A DNA stretch of 64,000 bases, taken from contig OZ024825.1 in assembly GCA_964016985.1 (NCBI GenBank), positions 2,787,501 through 2,851,500 of the forward strand, written 5' to 3'. How positions within the stretch are numbered: the stretch's first letter is position 1; each line of letters begins with the position of its first letter. Below are positions 46,355 through 57,277 of the stretch, piece after piece. The stretch is from Anodontia alba. Taxonomy: Eukaryota > Mollusca > Bivalvia > Lucinida > Lucinidae. A program made the position numbers and the translations under genes. The notes under the pieces are model-generated. The model was not told the DNA's origin. It did no database searches and saw only the letters and a list, made by a program, of their open reading frames with translations.

Positions 46355-47840
46355 TTGGACAGGTTTAAAAAAAAAAAAAATCCGTCCTTTAAAATAGTGA
46401 TGTCCGGGCGGGCAGGCGGCGTCGGGCGTTGTCCCCAGTTTACCTTTTGGTAACCTTTTTACCAAAGTGGTGTTAGCTTTATTCTTTAGTAGATTGCTTT
46501 CATATTTGGTAGGGATGAAAACGAGGACCAGTAGGCATGTCGCGTGCAAGACAGATAACTCTCACTTTCTTCATTATGTACTTATCTCCCCTGAAGCTTA
46601 AATCTTGTGCAGGCAATAACTCCCATACTGTTTGAGATAAGTTGATAATATCAGGTCAAGTAGGAGTCGCTCATGCAAGAAGGACAACTCTTGCTTTGTT
46701 ATTTTTTCTAATTATCTCCCCTGAACGAATTTCTAAGCCAAATTCTTATGCCCTCCATAACCTATTAATGGTTTGAAATATTTTGATAATGTTTTGTAGA
46801 GACATAGATAAGGGCCAAACGAGATGTCGTGTGCAAGAAATACAACTCTCACTATCTTCGTTATGTACTTATCTCCCCTGAAACAAAATTCTTGTGCAGA
46901 CTATAACTCCCATACTAATCGAGATAATTTGATAATACTTGGTACGGACATATATCAGGTCAAGTAAGCGTGTCACATGCAAAAAGTACAATTCTTCCGG
47001 GCGGGCGTCTGGCGCTGTCCCAGGTTTATTTTTGGTTAACTTTTGTTTTTTCAAAGTGATATGCTACCTTTATTCTTCAGTGGATTGCTTTCATATTTGG
47101 CAGTGATGAAAAGGAAGACCAGTAGGCGTGTCGCGTGCAGGACACTCACTTTCTTCATTATGTACTTATATCCCATGAAGCCTAAATCTTGTGCAGGTCA
47201 TAACAGCCATACTGTTTAAGATAATTTGATAATATTTGTTAGGACATATATCAGGTCAAGTAGGAGTGTCGCATGCAAGAAGGACAACTCTTGCTTTATT
47301 TTTTTCTAGTACTCTCTCCTGAACAAATTTCTTAGCCAAATTCTTGTACACTTCATAACTTCTTAATCGTTTGAAATATTTTGATAATATTTGATAGAGG
47401 CATAGATAAGGACCAGTAGGCGTGTCGAGTGCAAGAGAGACAGTTCTGACTTTCTTTGTTACACACTTATCTCCCCTGAAGCCGAAAGCTTGTGCAGCCA
47501 AAATTGATTTTTTGACTTAGTGCAGGTTGTAGCTTTTTGCGGGATAAAATTGATTTTTTTTCCACTTATGCAGGTTGTAGCTTCAGTGGCTGAGCCTCTT
47601 CCATATACTTATCAGTGACCACATCAGTAACCGGCATTTCTTCGATAAAGTTGTATTTTTGGACAGACTTTCACGGAAAAGTTCTGTCCTTTAAAATAGC
47701 GATGTTTCAGGGCGATCGGGCGTTGTCTGAGGGTTACCGTTTGGTTAACCTTTTTTTCAAAGTGATATTTTACCTTTATTCTTCAGTGGAAAAACCCGTC
47801 CGTAATGCCGTTAGGCATTTTTCTTGTTGTAGATATATAA
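46355..47840 (+). repeat. Dispersed repeat with ~600-bp tandem units
   Basis: GGGCGGGC(A/G)..GGCG(T/C) with (C)CTTTATTCTT(C/T)AGT(G/A)GATTGC recurs at about 46406, 46998 and (truncated) 47709. AGGAGT.GC.CATGCAAGAAGGACA recurs at about 46665 and 47264. It ends CCGTAATGCCGTTAGGCATTTTTCTTGT. T-rich, with repeated TATCTCCCCTGAA. No coding sequence. Confidence 0.7.
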
Positions 47841-48135
47841 TAGGTAGGCTTAAACGGAAATAATTTGCTCCCCTTGAGAAGGGAGTAGTAACAATTTTGA
47901 AAGAGTTATCTCCCTTGAACGTGTATCAATTCCCATAAAGACTTAATTAAATGTAGGTACTGATCTCTTCTATGGCGCACAGGTCTTTCGAATTCAGTCT
48001 GACTTCCTTGTATTATTTTGGCGGTTACTTCTGATCCGGTTCTACTGTGTCCAATACATTGGCTCATTGATGTAAATTCACTTTTTTTTTTCAATCTATA
48101 TCTTCAGTGAAAACGAAAACGATAAATGAAAAAAT

Positions 48136-48138
<3 letters not shown>

Positions 48139-48199
<61 letters not shown>
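48139..48199. repeat. (AG)n microsatellite
   Basis: Sixty-one bp of uninterrupted AG. Confidence 0.98.
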
Positions 48200-48202
<3 letters not shown>

Positions 48203-48419
48203 GGAATGATAATATCGGAACCATTGCGTCAAATTCAATTGGGCTACGCTGTGGCCTGAGTGTTTGAATATTTAAGGATACATAAAGTAGTGTAAGCTGC
48301 AAGACGACTCTCTCCAGAAACAGAAATAGAGGTTTCTTTCATGATGGTCGTCAATCCGATTTGAACAAGCCGTCTTTGCCAGGATTATTATCAGGCCTTT
48401 GATTGTCGTGTTATTCTTT

Positions 48420-48628
48420 TAACCTTTAACATCTCTTGGCTAATTCAGCAGCAGACAAATTGATGATATTTTTCTTACTTTACCCGTAAAACAGGATTTG
48501 GCATTTCATGCAAATTGTCTCCATTAGAGACAATTTGCATGAAATGTCAAAGTCTGTTTTCAGAAAAATAAGAACAAATATTTCAATATGTCGTCTGCAG
48601 AAAGTTTTATCTAGAGTGCTAAGCGTTA
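48420..48628. mobile_element. MITE family B (reverse)
   Basis: AACCTTTAACATCTCTTGGC to TATCTAGAGTGCTAAGCGTT; hairpin GTCTCCATTAGAGACAATTT perfect. Intron of the SAM gene. Confidence 0.88.
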
Positions 48629-48739
48629 AGAAGATTTTGATGCGAACTTCTCTAATTGCTCTCTAAGTACATGCTGGTACAGAGGACTTTCGTTCCATGT
48701 ACGAGCAGACGAGACTAAACTGTACCTAAACCGTATTAA

Positions 48740-48980
48740 CCCTAAGTATTCGGACAGGCAGACCTGAGCAAACAGTGCAGACCTTGATCAAACACAGCAG
48801 CACCAGCGTCTAATCATGGTCTGCAATGGTCAAGTAGTTTTAGACACATCAATAGGTTGTAAAAAGGACAGAGCAAACAGTTTAGACTCATATAAGATTC
48901 CGCAGAATGCGGTGACTGATGAAGGTCTATACTGCTTGGCCATTCAACAAGTAGTTTTTAGATACATCAAAAGGTTCTTA
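48740..48980. repeat. Two adjacent G-type hairpin repeats
   Basis: CAAACAGTGCAGACCTTGAT...CTAATCATGGTCTGCA and CAAACAGTTTAGACTCATAT...GAAGGTCTATACTGCTTG, each an imperfect hairpin of the kind also inside the hAT-like elements and at 45176-45250. Confidence 0.65.
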
Positions 48981-49044
48981 AATTGACTTAATGAGGCCTA
49001 ATTGACTGAAACTTAGTATGACCACCGCCCCCTCCCCAACACCC

Positions 49045-49050
<6 letters not shown>

Positions 49051-49078
<28 letters not shown>
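49051..49078. repeat. (CA)n microsatellite
   Basis: Twenty-eight bp of CA, preceded by a C-rich stretch (49021-49050). Confidence 0.97.
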
Positions 49079-49130
49079 TAACAACAAAAAAAAATGATTC
49101 TTTTGTAATCGTGTTCATTGCTCCCAACGC

Positions 49131-49459
49131 AGGGGCGGATGCAGGATGATTTGTGAAGGAATTTGATGTCCATTTGATCAAATTAGCGTGCTTCCTCTAC
49201 GTATTCGGACAGACACACCTGAGAAACCAGTATAGACCCACATCAGACGCCGCGGAAGGCGGCATCTGATCGGGGTCTAAACTGTTTGCCACTCATCCAG
49301 TACTATTCTATACACATTCATAGGTTGGAGAGAAAGATCAGATAAAGAGTAAGGGGTGTGAATACTTAGGGTAGATAAGGTATTTCCCCCGAAATTTCCC
49401 ATAAAAATGAAATTTTGAGTCAAAGGGAGTTCGACTTACTCGCTCTGAATCCGCCCCTG
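49131..49459. mobile_element. hAT-like MITE with CAGGGGCGGAT ends, copy 2
   Basis: CAGGGGCGGATGCAGGATGA / GCTCTGAATCCGCCCCTG ends. The interior palindrome CATCAGACGCCGCGGAAGGC / GGCATCTGATCGGGGTCTA is complete here. A third end fragment (GGATCCGGCCCTTA) is at 45595. Confidence 0.72.
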
Positions 49460-49692
49460 CAAGGTTCATTCCTTTTAGACTGTTATTTTAAACTTCAGAG
49501 TAATCATGGTAATGTAGTAAGTAATACAAAGTACGTACCACTCGCAAACTGCACAAGGCAAGAAAAAGGCCATTATCTTATACACGAAAAAATAAGAGAT
49601 CTCTGTTGTTCGTTCCAGTCTGTATTATAGACTGGCTCCACTCCTTTCTGCAATTCCTTTTGTCATCATGTGGCCTAATTAGACGGAGTCTT

Positions 49693-50580
49693 ATAGAAAG
49701 GCTATACAGGCAATAGGAATACACAAATCTTGCATACACGTCTCCGAACAAAATGTAGCAGCTTAAACAGCGATCTCTACTCCAAAAATATAACTGAATC
49801 TCCATTTTGCCGCTGCAGACAGGTAGAAAATTCGCACCATTATCTACTTTGTTGTCCGTTTTACACCGCACAGAGAAACGAACTCTTTAACGCTGTATCA
49901 GAGTATCAAACAATATCGCTTAATCTTCTACTTTATGGAGATGCCTCTTTACCATACACAACAAATGTTCTTATACTTGAAAAAGTCCAAAAGTATATAA
50001 GCGACACAAAACGCTTTTAACTGTTGAAGCCATTTAAATAAAATGTTCTGTACATGCAACTCTCTATTGAAAAGTTAGTAGATTCTGTGGGATACTTACC
50101 AGGGAAGCGCTGCCCTTATCCCCCCATTTGTTTTTATTAAAATCCCTTAAGGTCTTGTGATATATTAAAGCGACTTCTACGACTACTATTATCAGCCTTA
50201 GAAGTGGCATTAGTATGAACCAGTTAACAATTATGGCTCTTTAATTGATAATCTGACCTTACTGTCATTTCCAGTATTTTTTTTTTTTTTTTTTTTTTTT
50301 GCTTTCGTTATCTTATCATTGCTCTTTATATTATTTTTTTTTATATTTGTTTGTTTGTGTTTTTTTTTTTTTTTTGTTCTTCTTTCAATTCTGCATCTTT
50401 AACTTACATTCACAAATTGAGATCCATATTGTTTAACATTTTTTCCGTCACTATTTGTACAACTGTAATTGTTAAGGAGAAGAACTAAATAAGTAGTCAT
50501 ACTTTCGTTCTGATCCTATTTCTTATGTGCTACAATGTATAGTATTATGTAATTTTTGGAAAATAAAATATGTTTAAACC
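49693..50580 (+). mobile_element. 5'-truncated non-LTR retrotransposon (LINE) 3' end
   Basis: The frame from about 49693 to 50020 reads NTQILHTRLRTKCSSLNSDL followed by SPFCRCRQVENSHHYLLCCPFY. This is the Cys-x-Cys...His...Cys-Pro zinc-finger-like tail found after the reverse transcriptase in many animal LINEs. It ends at TAA at 50018-50020. About 550 bp of T-rich 3' untranslated sequence with poly-T runs follows, closing with GGAAAATAAAATATGTTTAAA at about 50575. The reverse-transcriptase core and 5' end are missing, as expected from truncated target-primed insertion. Confidence 0.75.
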
Positions 50581-50584
50581 AAGT

Positions 50585-51590
50585 CTTACAGGATCGTGTG
50601 TGACCTAATTCTGTCAGCCTCTGTAAGAATGTACGTGCCTTGAAGCAATGATAAATCTCATGGAAAGGTTATTTTTGTCAAATTTTAAAACATCTTTACA
50701 ATATGATCTTCAAGTTCACACCAAAATCGAGGTGTGAAAATCAAAGGAAACCTCCTCTAATTAGAATAACGATTTGATGGAATTTATTAAGTACATTGCG
50801 CGAATGTGCTTTCATAAGAAAGGATGAATCATATGGCTATTTGCTAGGACCGAGCGGAAATCAAATGGGACAAAATTATGACGGACTTTTAGCAAACGTT
50901 CTCATCGTCAGAAGATAAAATAAAATTTTGTTTGGTTTGTTTTTAGCATGTTTAGGACCTAATTCAGACAAAAACTTGCAACAAATGTGCAATTTCCCAA
51001 GTCCTTTTTGTTGACACCAAGAAATATGTGGTCGACGTACCCAAGCCATCGAGCATTCATGAAACGTTGAACAAGTGGCAAGTCGGAATATACAAGTGAA
51101 CAGACATGGACCCACAAGAAAAGATGCAGTCTGTGCTGCGTTCTGTAAAGCTAAACACTGGCGAGTGTTTTTCAAAAACTATTTTGCATCTTCTGAAAGA
51201 TTATTGTAATATAGTCTAATGTGACCTCCAAAAAAAGAGTACCCGTTATTCTCATAGACGAGACTTGATGTTATATCGTATAAACTATATCAATAATTAT
51301 TAATTTTATACAAAATCAAATAAATAATATCGACGCAGTAAACAGTCCCATAATTTGGTTACAAACAAGCATACACAAATTTTTATTCGCATAGGCCGCC
51401 ATTTTTGGTTATGCTAAAAGACAGTGAGGATGTTCTTCACCCTCCCGAAAACTGTAAGTACTGAACGGAATTTTACGGAAAGATTGTTTTTGTTTTGCGA
51501 CAGCTTACTCACTCGATGCTGTTCGAAGATTCCAGTGTTCTCGTTTTCATAAATGTTTCGACATACTGATAATACTTCTTTCTCTCTTTT
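50585..51590 (+). other. SAM-gene intron, nothing recognised
   Basis: No repeat seen elsewhere in the window and no exon with fitting phase. Confidence 0.35.
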
Positions 51591-51594
51591 TCAG

Positions 51595-51623
51595 TCCAGG
51601 GCCAGTACTTCAACAGACAAGAG
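51595..51623 (+). CDS. SAM-domain protein, 29-nt linker microexon
   Basis: Acceptor TCTCTTTTTCAG with a strong pyrimidine tract, donor AGAG|GTAATC. The first base T completes AG left by the 43543-44204 exon (AGT, Ser). The exon then reads PGPVLQQTR and leaves one base, G, which the next exon completes as GAC. Found only because both phases fit the two flanking exons; it is too short for similarity evidence. Confidence 0.6.
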
Positions 51624-51656
51624 GTAATCACGCTACAGATTTTTTTTATATCTCTG

Positions 51657-52512
51657 AGCACTTAGCATGCTGGGTAAAATTTTCAGCAAACGACATATCA
51701 TACATTTATCTTATTTTTCCCAGAAAACAGGATTTGACATTTCATGCAGATTGTCTTCAGTGGAGACAATTTGCATGAAACGTCAAATCCACCATCCTTT
51801 TTGTGGAAAATAAGAAATATATTATCAACTAGAACAGTGTTTTCGGAGGAAAACGTACGTCCTCCCACCAGTTTGAACAGATACATTGTTAAAATAGATT
51901 GTATCTATAATAAATTCAAGGTCACAATATACCTTTATGTAAGTTTGGTCAAAATTCATCCATTCCTCAATGAGATAGGGTGCTGACAAGCCATTTTCTA
52001 AAATCATAGCTCTTAGTTATTTTCCATGCCACAGCAATTTGGCTGTGCAAGTTTAGTTAAAATCCATTCATTCCTTCAAGATACAGACAAGCCGTTTTCC
52101 AAAAATCTAAGCCCTAGTGTGACCTTGAAAATGGGGTCAAGGTCACCAAAATCTAACCAGCATTTACCCCCTCCCAGTGATATATTTGTGTAAGTTTGGC
52201 TAAAATCTGTCCATTCAATAAGGAGATAGAGTGCGGACCAGAGGCTACGCCCCATTTTCTAACAATCTAAGCGATCCTGTGACCTTGAAAATGGGGTCAA
52301 GGTCACCAAAATCTAATCAGCATTTTTCCCCCTCCCAATGATATATTTGTGTAAGTTTGGCCAAAATCTGTCCATTCAATAAGGAGAAAGAGTGCAGACA
52401 AGTGGCGACGCCGACAGGATCCGCACTAAAAACAATATGTCCCCCACCCCAATGGTAGTGGGACATAATTTGTCGTCTGCTGAATTAGCAAAGAGAATGG
52501 TAGAGGTTAATA
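51657..52512. mobile_element. MITE family B split by another repeat
   Basis: The left part 51657-51835 (CTTAGCATGCTGGGTAAAAT, hairpin, AAATAAGAAATATATTATCA) and the right part 52468-52512 (TTGTCGTCTGCTGAATTAGC...GGTAGAGGTTAA) form one element around the insert 51836-52467. It starts 34 nt after the SAM-gene microexon. Confidence 0.85.
51836..52467 (+). mobile_element. Nested dispersed repeat
   Basis: From CTAGAACAGTGTTTTCGGAG to ATGGTAGTGGGACATAA. Contains two tandem ~130-bp units (GTGACCTTGAAAATGGGGTC, AGGTCACCAAAATCTAA.CAG, TATATTTGTGTAAGTTTGGC). Non-coding; class unknown. Confidence 0.75.
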
Positions 52513-53107
52513 ACACGCTGTTTCTGTTTCAAACTTTGTCTTCATGAAGGCTTATTTTGAAATAGCGTTTTATGCCCCAACCTTTGAATGAAGTAAATAT
52601 ATTCGTACTACTTAAATTACCCTCATGCGTTGACGCATCGTTTGCCTGAACTCATCATCATCAACATGATCATAAACATCAAAAATTGATGGGGCGTATT
52701 GGCTTTGCTGTCCGTTCGTCTGTTTTTCTTAGCAATACATCGTGACTGATGAAGCGTGCACACTAAGATCTTAAAATTCCATATTTGGGCTGCACATGAG
52801 AGCAATAAATGAAATAAAAAAATAAATAGCTGGCCCCGGCGGACATGTACTCTTTGTAGCTGTATTTTACTAGCAGAGTTACCCCCTTATGAAACAGAAC
52901 TCGCACTTTGGTTAGCCTACTTAAGGATGTGTTTGTAAACGTGACTCACATTCCTTAATTCTACTGTCATTGCATTGAGAAGGCTTTGGTGAATGATTTT
53001 GACCATTATATGTTTTTCTGTGTTAATCCACAGATGAAGTCCTGAAGGGAAAGAACAGTAGTGGAAAGTGGCTGCAGTGCCCAAGTTTTCTGGTCCTTTA
53101 TGATCAT

Positions 53108-53383
53108 CATTACGAAAACATACCTATTCAAATATATAGAAAATTTCACCTCCAAAACACTGAAAAGTTTCAGATAAAAAACTCTGATATTTTTCATATT
53201 TCTGCTCAAAACCTATATTGTGGGTACTCGTTAGAACCGCCTCGGTGAGGCGGTTCTAACGATACCCACAATCTATGTTTTTTTGCCAAGTAAGAAAAAT
53301 AATGTATACCCCTGTGAACCCCAGTTTTACTATATAAAAGGGGTTTAAGGGGGTCAAAATTATATAGGTGTGTTTTCGTGATG
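53108..53383. mobile_element. MITE family AL, copy 5, nested in another repeat
   Basis: CATTACGAAAACATACCTAT to GGTGTGTTTTCGTGATG. The surrounding sequence (TTTTCTGGTCCTTTATGATC ... CACTGATGAGGCCTAATTGA) is a repeat also seen uninterrupted at 53545-53720. Confidence 0.88.
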
Positions 53384-53394
53384 TAGAGTCCATT

Positions 53395-53725
53395 CCGGGA
53401 TTTAAAACATAATAATACGAGTGTCACTGATGAGGCCTAATTGACCGAAACTAGCTAGTCTGGCCCAGAAACCTTAACACCTAACTTGTTTTCAATTCTG
53501 TGAATGTGTTCATTTTAGAAAATATTCATCTTCACAATAGCTGGTGTTAGTGTCGTGTGGCGGCCATAAAACGTCACCTCAGACTTCACTCTAGTGTAGT
53601 TTATAGTTTCTGGTCCTCTGTGATCGTTTAGCATTCCGGGGTTTCGAAAAATTATATGAGGGTCACTGACGAGGCCTAATTGGCTAGCTAGTTTGGTCCA
53701 GAAAACTTGGGTACTGCAGCTACTT
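53395..53725. repeat. Dispersed repeat K (TGAGGCCTAATTGACCGAAA)
   Basis: Two neighbouring copies (GAGGCCTAATTGACCGAAAC at 53427, GAGGCCTAATTGGCTAGCTA at 53672). Others lie at 36560-36850 and, as a fragment, at 48990. Contains TTTCTGGTCCT.TGTGATCGTT. Confidence 0.6.
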
Positions 53726-53998
53726 TCATTGTCTTATGTGCGTCCATTACAATCAAAGGTTATTCTTTTGAGATTCTTTTTGTATGCTTTTTTCCTGTAT
53801 TAGTCCGTTGATAAGCAAGGGAAATCTTACGCGGATCCAGCAACTATATGCAGCCGAAACTGTGTCAGGATATACTCAGGATTAATGGTGAGGGTTGTTC
53901 AAAAATCAATAAAACCATGTTTAAGTCCACCACTTCCGCCACCCACACTCACTGCCATCCCCTCCGCCTACACACTCAGGTTTTCGAGGTGGTATTTC

Positions 53999-54212
53999 TG
54001 TTAACACTTTGCACACTCTGTGTAAAAGTTTTCAGCAGATGACATACTGAAATATTTTTTCTTATTTTTTTTTACAGAAAACGAGTTTTGATATTTAAGC
54101 AAATTTGAGACAGTTTGCATGAACTGTCAAATCCTGTTTTCTGGGAATAATAAGGAAAATGTCATCAATTTGTCGTCTGCTGAATTAGCCCAGCTAGTGA
54201 TAAAGGTTAAAG
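53999..54212. mobile_element. MITE family B
   Basis: TTAACACTTTGCACACTCTG to GCCCAGCTAGTGATAAAGGT. Lies about 850 nt before the SAM exon. Confidence 0.85.
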
Positions 54213-54299
54213 TTCTTCTTCGTTTGTTCGTTTTCCGTTCGTCATGTCTGTTCTGCTCTTGACGAAGTGTCTTTTTTTTTTCAATAAAGTCGTATTAAT

Positions 54300-54745
54300 A
54301 TCAATGGCTGCGTTCGAGATTCCGCCGATGGTACCGTTGGTGAACTTGCCATCGGTGCTATTGGCTGCCAATGGTACCATCGGCAACCAAGGAACCAGCA
54401 TTCAATGGCATCAATGGTATCGTTGGTAAAGCCAATGTCGCCAATGATACAGTTGATAATGCCATCCCCGCCATTAGTAAAACCAATGGCGCCAATGGTA
54501 GCATTAGTACAGCGAATGGCACCAGTGGCAACATTTGAAGAACAAATTCTGCAGTTGCCATTTTGAATGACGTAATTTTCCCGCGTTGGTAATTTTGCCC
54601 ATGCTCTAAGGTGTCTGCAGAATTGGCAGCCAATAGTCAGCAATATTGGTGGCCAATGTTACCATTAGAATACCAATGGTAGAACCCTGAACAACACTGA
54701 CAGACCAATGGTACCATTGGCAGAACCTCGAACGTAACCTCAGTT
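54300..54745. mobile_element. TIR element with internal CCAATGGTACCATTGG-type palindromes
   Basis: Ends GGCTGCGTTCGAGATTCCGC and GGCAGAACCTCGAACGTAAC are inverted. The interior is packed with variants of ATGGTACCAT/CCAATGGCGCCAATGG spaced 12-30 bp. It sits directly upstream of the SAM exon. Open frames through it are by-products of the repeat. Confidence 0.7.
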
Positions 54746-55057
54746 AATTGACCTTAACGATTGGAATAAAAAAGTGTATGGAAATAAATATATGTCATAG
54801 ATTTCAGACCTACAAACTCTTTAATCTGCAAGTTTCTTGACAACATGCAATGAGTATATTGGAAACTACATTCTTCATCGTGTATCTGATTTTTTGAAGA
54901 CACTATTTGTTTTGTATCGTCATGTTATGTAGTTACACCCTTATTCAATGCCTTGGAAATGTTGTATTCCGTGATTGTGGCCTTCCTGACTTTTACCAAT
55001 CTCAATTTTATTTTTTCCCCGGAGTTACTTCACTTGTTTTCATTTCTTCATTTTCAG

Positions 55058-55329
55058 ACCCACTACTGCCGGCAGCAGAGATTACCGAAATACCAAAAGA
55101 CGGAAACTTACGGCATTTCTCGGTGCAGCAGATGGTCACAATATTTCGTCTGCTGAATGTGCGAGAGGATATCGTTCACAGACTGTTCAACAGTAACATT
55201 GATGGGAAACGGTTCTCTCTGTTTACCGACAAGGATTTGAAAACTTTAGGAGTACTGAACCCTATTGTGACTTATTTCAGAGACAGGAGTATTGCATCTG
55301 CGAAGAAACCGCCACAATTCATGTTATAA
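55058..55329 (+). CDS. SAM-domain protein, terminal exon
   Basis: Acceptor CTTCATTTTCAG; enters in phase 1 (G+AC = Asp) and ends with TAA at 55327-55329, giving about 90 residues. Residues from HFSVQQMVTIFRLL to NPIVTYFRDRS fit a sterile alpha motif: five predicted helices, the F.V..(M/V)...(F/L)R.L start, the NIDGKRF..(F/L)TD.DL..LGV core typical of SAM, then a C-terminal helix. SAM domains mediate homo- or hetero-oligomerisation. The tail ASAKKPPQFML is short and basic. Diverged copies of this exon follow downstream. Confidence 0.8.
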
Positions 55330-55342
55330 GATGGACCTCTCC

Positions 55343-55570
55343 ATGCGAAAACGTGTCTTCGGGCATATGCTAGCAGCGAAGGCCCAGATCAGCCTGCGCA
55401 TCAGCGTAGTCTGATCAAGGCCTTCACTGTCCGCAAACAGAGTCATTAGATAGCACAGGATGTATTAATGGAGAGCAAAGACCCGGATGATACTTTGCGC
55501 GTGCGCAGGATGATCTGAATGTACGCATTTTGCGCATTTTGGAAGACACCTTTTCGCTTGACGCGGCCTA
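55343..55570. mobile_element. MITE family C, 3' of the SAM exon
   Basis: ATGCGAAAACGTGTCTTCGG / GAAGACACCTTTTCGCTTGA ends; GATCAGCCTGCGCATCAGCG interior. Starts 14 nt after the SAM stop codon, so it is part of the 3' UTR if the transcript continues. Confidence 0.75.
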
Positions 55571-55587
55571 GACGACAGCTGTTACAA

Positions 55588-55740
55588 ATTTAAGGGAAAC
55601 GGATACTTCTGGCGAGGGAACTCTTTCAGAATTGTTTCTTCGTCTCCCTTTTAAGGAAGCTCTTAAAGGGAAGAATTTGCTCCTAAGGAGAGCACATCCT
55701 TTCCTTTTAGAATAAATCTTTTTTCCATAGAGGTTTGGTG
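55588..55740. mobile_element. MITE family E, copy 5
   Basis: Follows SAM exon 1; GAAACGGATACTTCTGGCGA start, decayed hairpin. Duplicated together with the SAM unit. Confidence 0.72.
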
Positions 55741-55989
55741 CAAAAATTGAAACTGAACTGCAGTCTAATCAGACTGCTAACTGTTTTGATATATGAACTG
55801 CGTCAAGACAAAATATGCCTTTAGATATGCGAAGACGGAAGGTCTAGATCTGCCCGCGCATCCCCCGATAAGGTCATTTATTCGTACTGTCCGCTTACTG
55901 AATAGAATGATCTGAATCTTTGCGTATGGCCGAGGATACCTTTGTCAACTCATAGAAACACTGTATTAGAGATACCTTGTTTCTCTGAA

Positions 55990-56200
55990 CGGACATTTCT
56001 CCGTGCAGCAGATGGTCACAATATTTCGTCTGCTGAGTGTGCGAGAGGATACTGTTTACAGATTGTTCAGCATTAACATTGATGGGAAAAGATTCTCCTT
56101 GTTTACCGATTTTGAGTGTACTGAACCCTATTGTGACTTATTTTAGAGACAAGAGTTTCGCACCTGTGAAGAAACCGCCACAATACATGTCACATGATGG
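55990..56200 (+). pseudogene. Duplicated SAM exon, copy 2 (frameshifted)
   Basis: Close copy of the SAM part of 55058-55329, from GHFSVQQMVTIFRLL to about NIDGKRFSLFTD. A deletion of about 14 nt, just where DKDLKTLGV is encoded in copy 1, then shifts the frame, although the NPIVTYFRD-encoding DNA is still recognisable after it. The upstream acceptor of copy 1 is not conserved. The shared sequence continues 3' into the same MITEs that follow copy 1, so a segment of about 1 kb was duplicated. Confidence 0.75.
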
Positions 56201-56420
56201 GCCGCTGCACGCAAAACATAACTTTGGGCATACGCTGACAGCGTAGGCTAAGATCAGCGTGCGCATCTGCGCAGTGATCAGGGCCTTCACTGTCCGCTAA
56301 CAGTCATTGGACGGCACAGAATGTATGAATGGAGAGCAGCCTGATACTTTGCGCATGTGCAGGATGATCCGAATGCGCATGTTGCGCATGTTCGAAGACA
56401 TTTTTTCGTATGACATGGCC
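56200..56420. mobile_element. MITE family C, duplicate after SAM copy 2
   Basis: Same position relative to copy 2 as 55343-55570 has to copy 1; CGCAAAACATAACTTTGGGC start, GAAGACATTTTTTCGTATGA end. Confidence 0.72.
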
Positions 56421-56439
56421 CAGATGACAGCTGTTGCCA

Positions 56440-56770
56440 GTTTAAGAGAAATGGATACTTCCGGGGAGGGAACTCTTTCAGAATTGTTTCTTCGGCTCCC
56501 TTTTAAGGGGTCTGCTCTAAAAGGGAAGAATTTGCTCCCAAGGGGAGAATTTGGGAGCAAATTCTTTTGCTCCCAAGGGGAGAATTTGGGAGCAAATTCT
56601 TTCCTAAAAGGGAAGAATTTGCTCCCAAGGGGAGAATTTGGGAGCAAATTTTCCTTTTAGAGTAAATCTTTCCCGTAGAGGTTTGTTGTGCACAAAAGCA
56701 AATAAGATGTCAGGGTAGTTGTTTCCCTTGTTTAAAGATTGAAAATCTACCAGTGTGTATCCAGTCTCCT
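56440..56770. mobile_element. MITE family E, copy 6, expanded hairpin
   Basis: Two and a half extra units of AAGGGGAGAATTTGGGAGCA with AATTCTTTTGCTCCC at 56523-56660, each self-complementary. Confidence 0.82.
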
Positions 56771-56873
56771 TATAACTGAGATAGGGGTCCGATAAGATTG
56801 CTCACTTAATCAATATATGAAGTGTGTCAAGACAAAATATATGTTGAGGCATATGCAAACAAGAAAAATCCAG

Positions 56874-57116
56874 GGCCCGAGGTTATAAAACTTTTTTCAT
56901 GCTCAACTCAGCTGAGCATGAAATTTATCCTGCTAATAAATATCAAATTGCTAACAATTGCTAATCCTTTCTTGCGAAACATTGCTCAGCATGAAAATTT
57001 CTTTGCTAATAAATATGAAAATGCCAACTATTGTTGGCATTTTCATATTTATTAGCAGAGAAATTTTCATGCTCAGCTGAGTTGAGCATGAAAAAAGTGT
57101 TATTACCTCGGGGCCG
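56874..57116. mobile_element. MITE with nested inverted repeats
   Basis: Ends GGGCCCGAGGTTATAAAACT / GTGTTATTACCTCGGGGCC. Subterminal CATGCTCAACTCAGCTGAGC arms and a central hairpin (TTTCATATTTATTAGCA...) follow. Inserted between SAM copies 2 and 3. Confidence 0.85.
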
Positions 57117-57277
57117 GATCTGCCTGTGCATTCTCACAGTCTGATAAGAGCATGCACTGTCCGCTTACTGAAACAGTGGGTTCTATTGAGGCTGTGTTTG
57201 TGAATAGGATGATCTGAATCGCGTATGGTCGTGGACACTTTTATCCACTAACAGACACAATGGATAAGTACCTTATT

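Noticed and set aside
54281..54643. Minus-strand frames of 91-120 codons rich in Ala/Ile/Thr
   Set aside because: Produced by the repeated CCAATGGTACC palindromes.
55125..55160. SAM exon sequence GCAGATGG...TTTCGTCTGCTGAAT looks like MITE-B ends
   Set aside because: Only ~12-15 nt similar and fully explained by the SAM-coding sequence; exonisation of a MITE is not supported.
56297..56660. Opposed 116- and 117-codon frames at 56.3-56.6 kb
   Set aside because: Both run through the palindromic family E expansion and MITE C.
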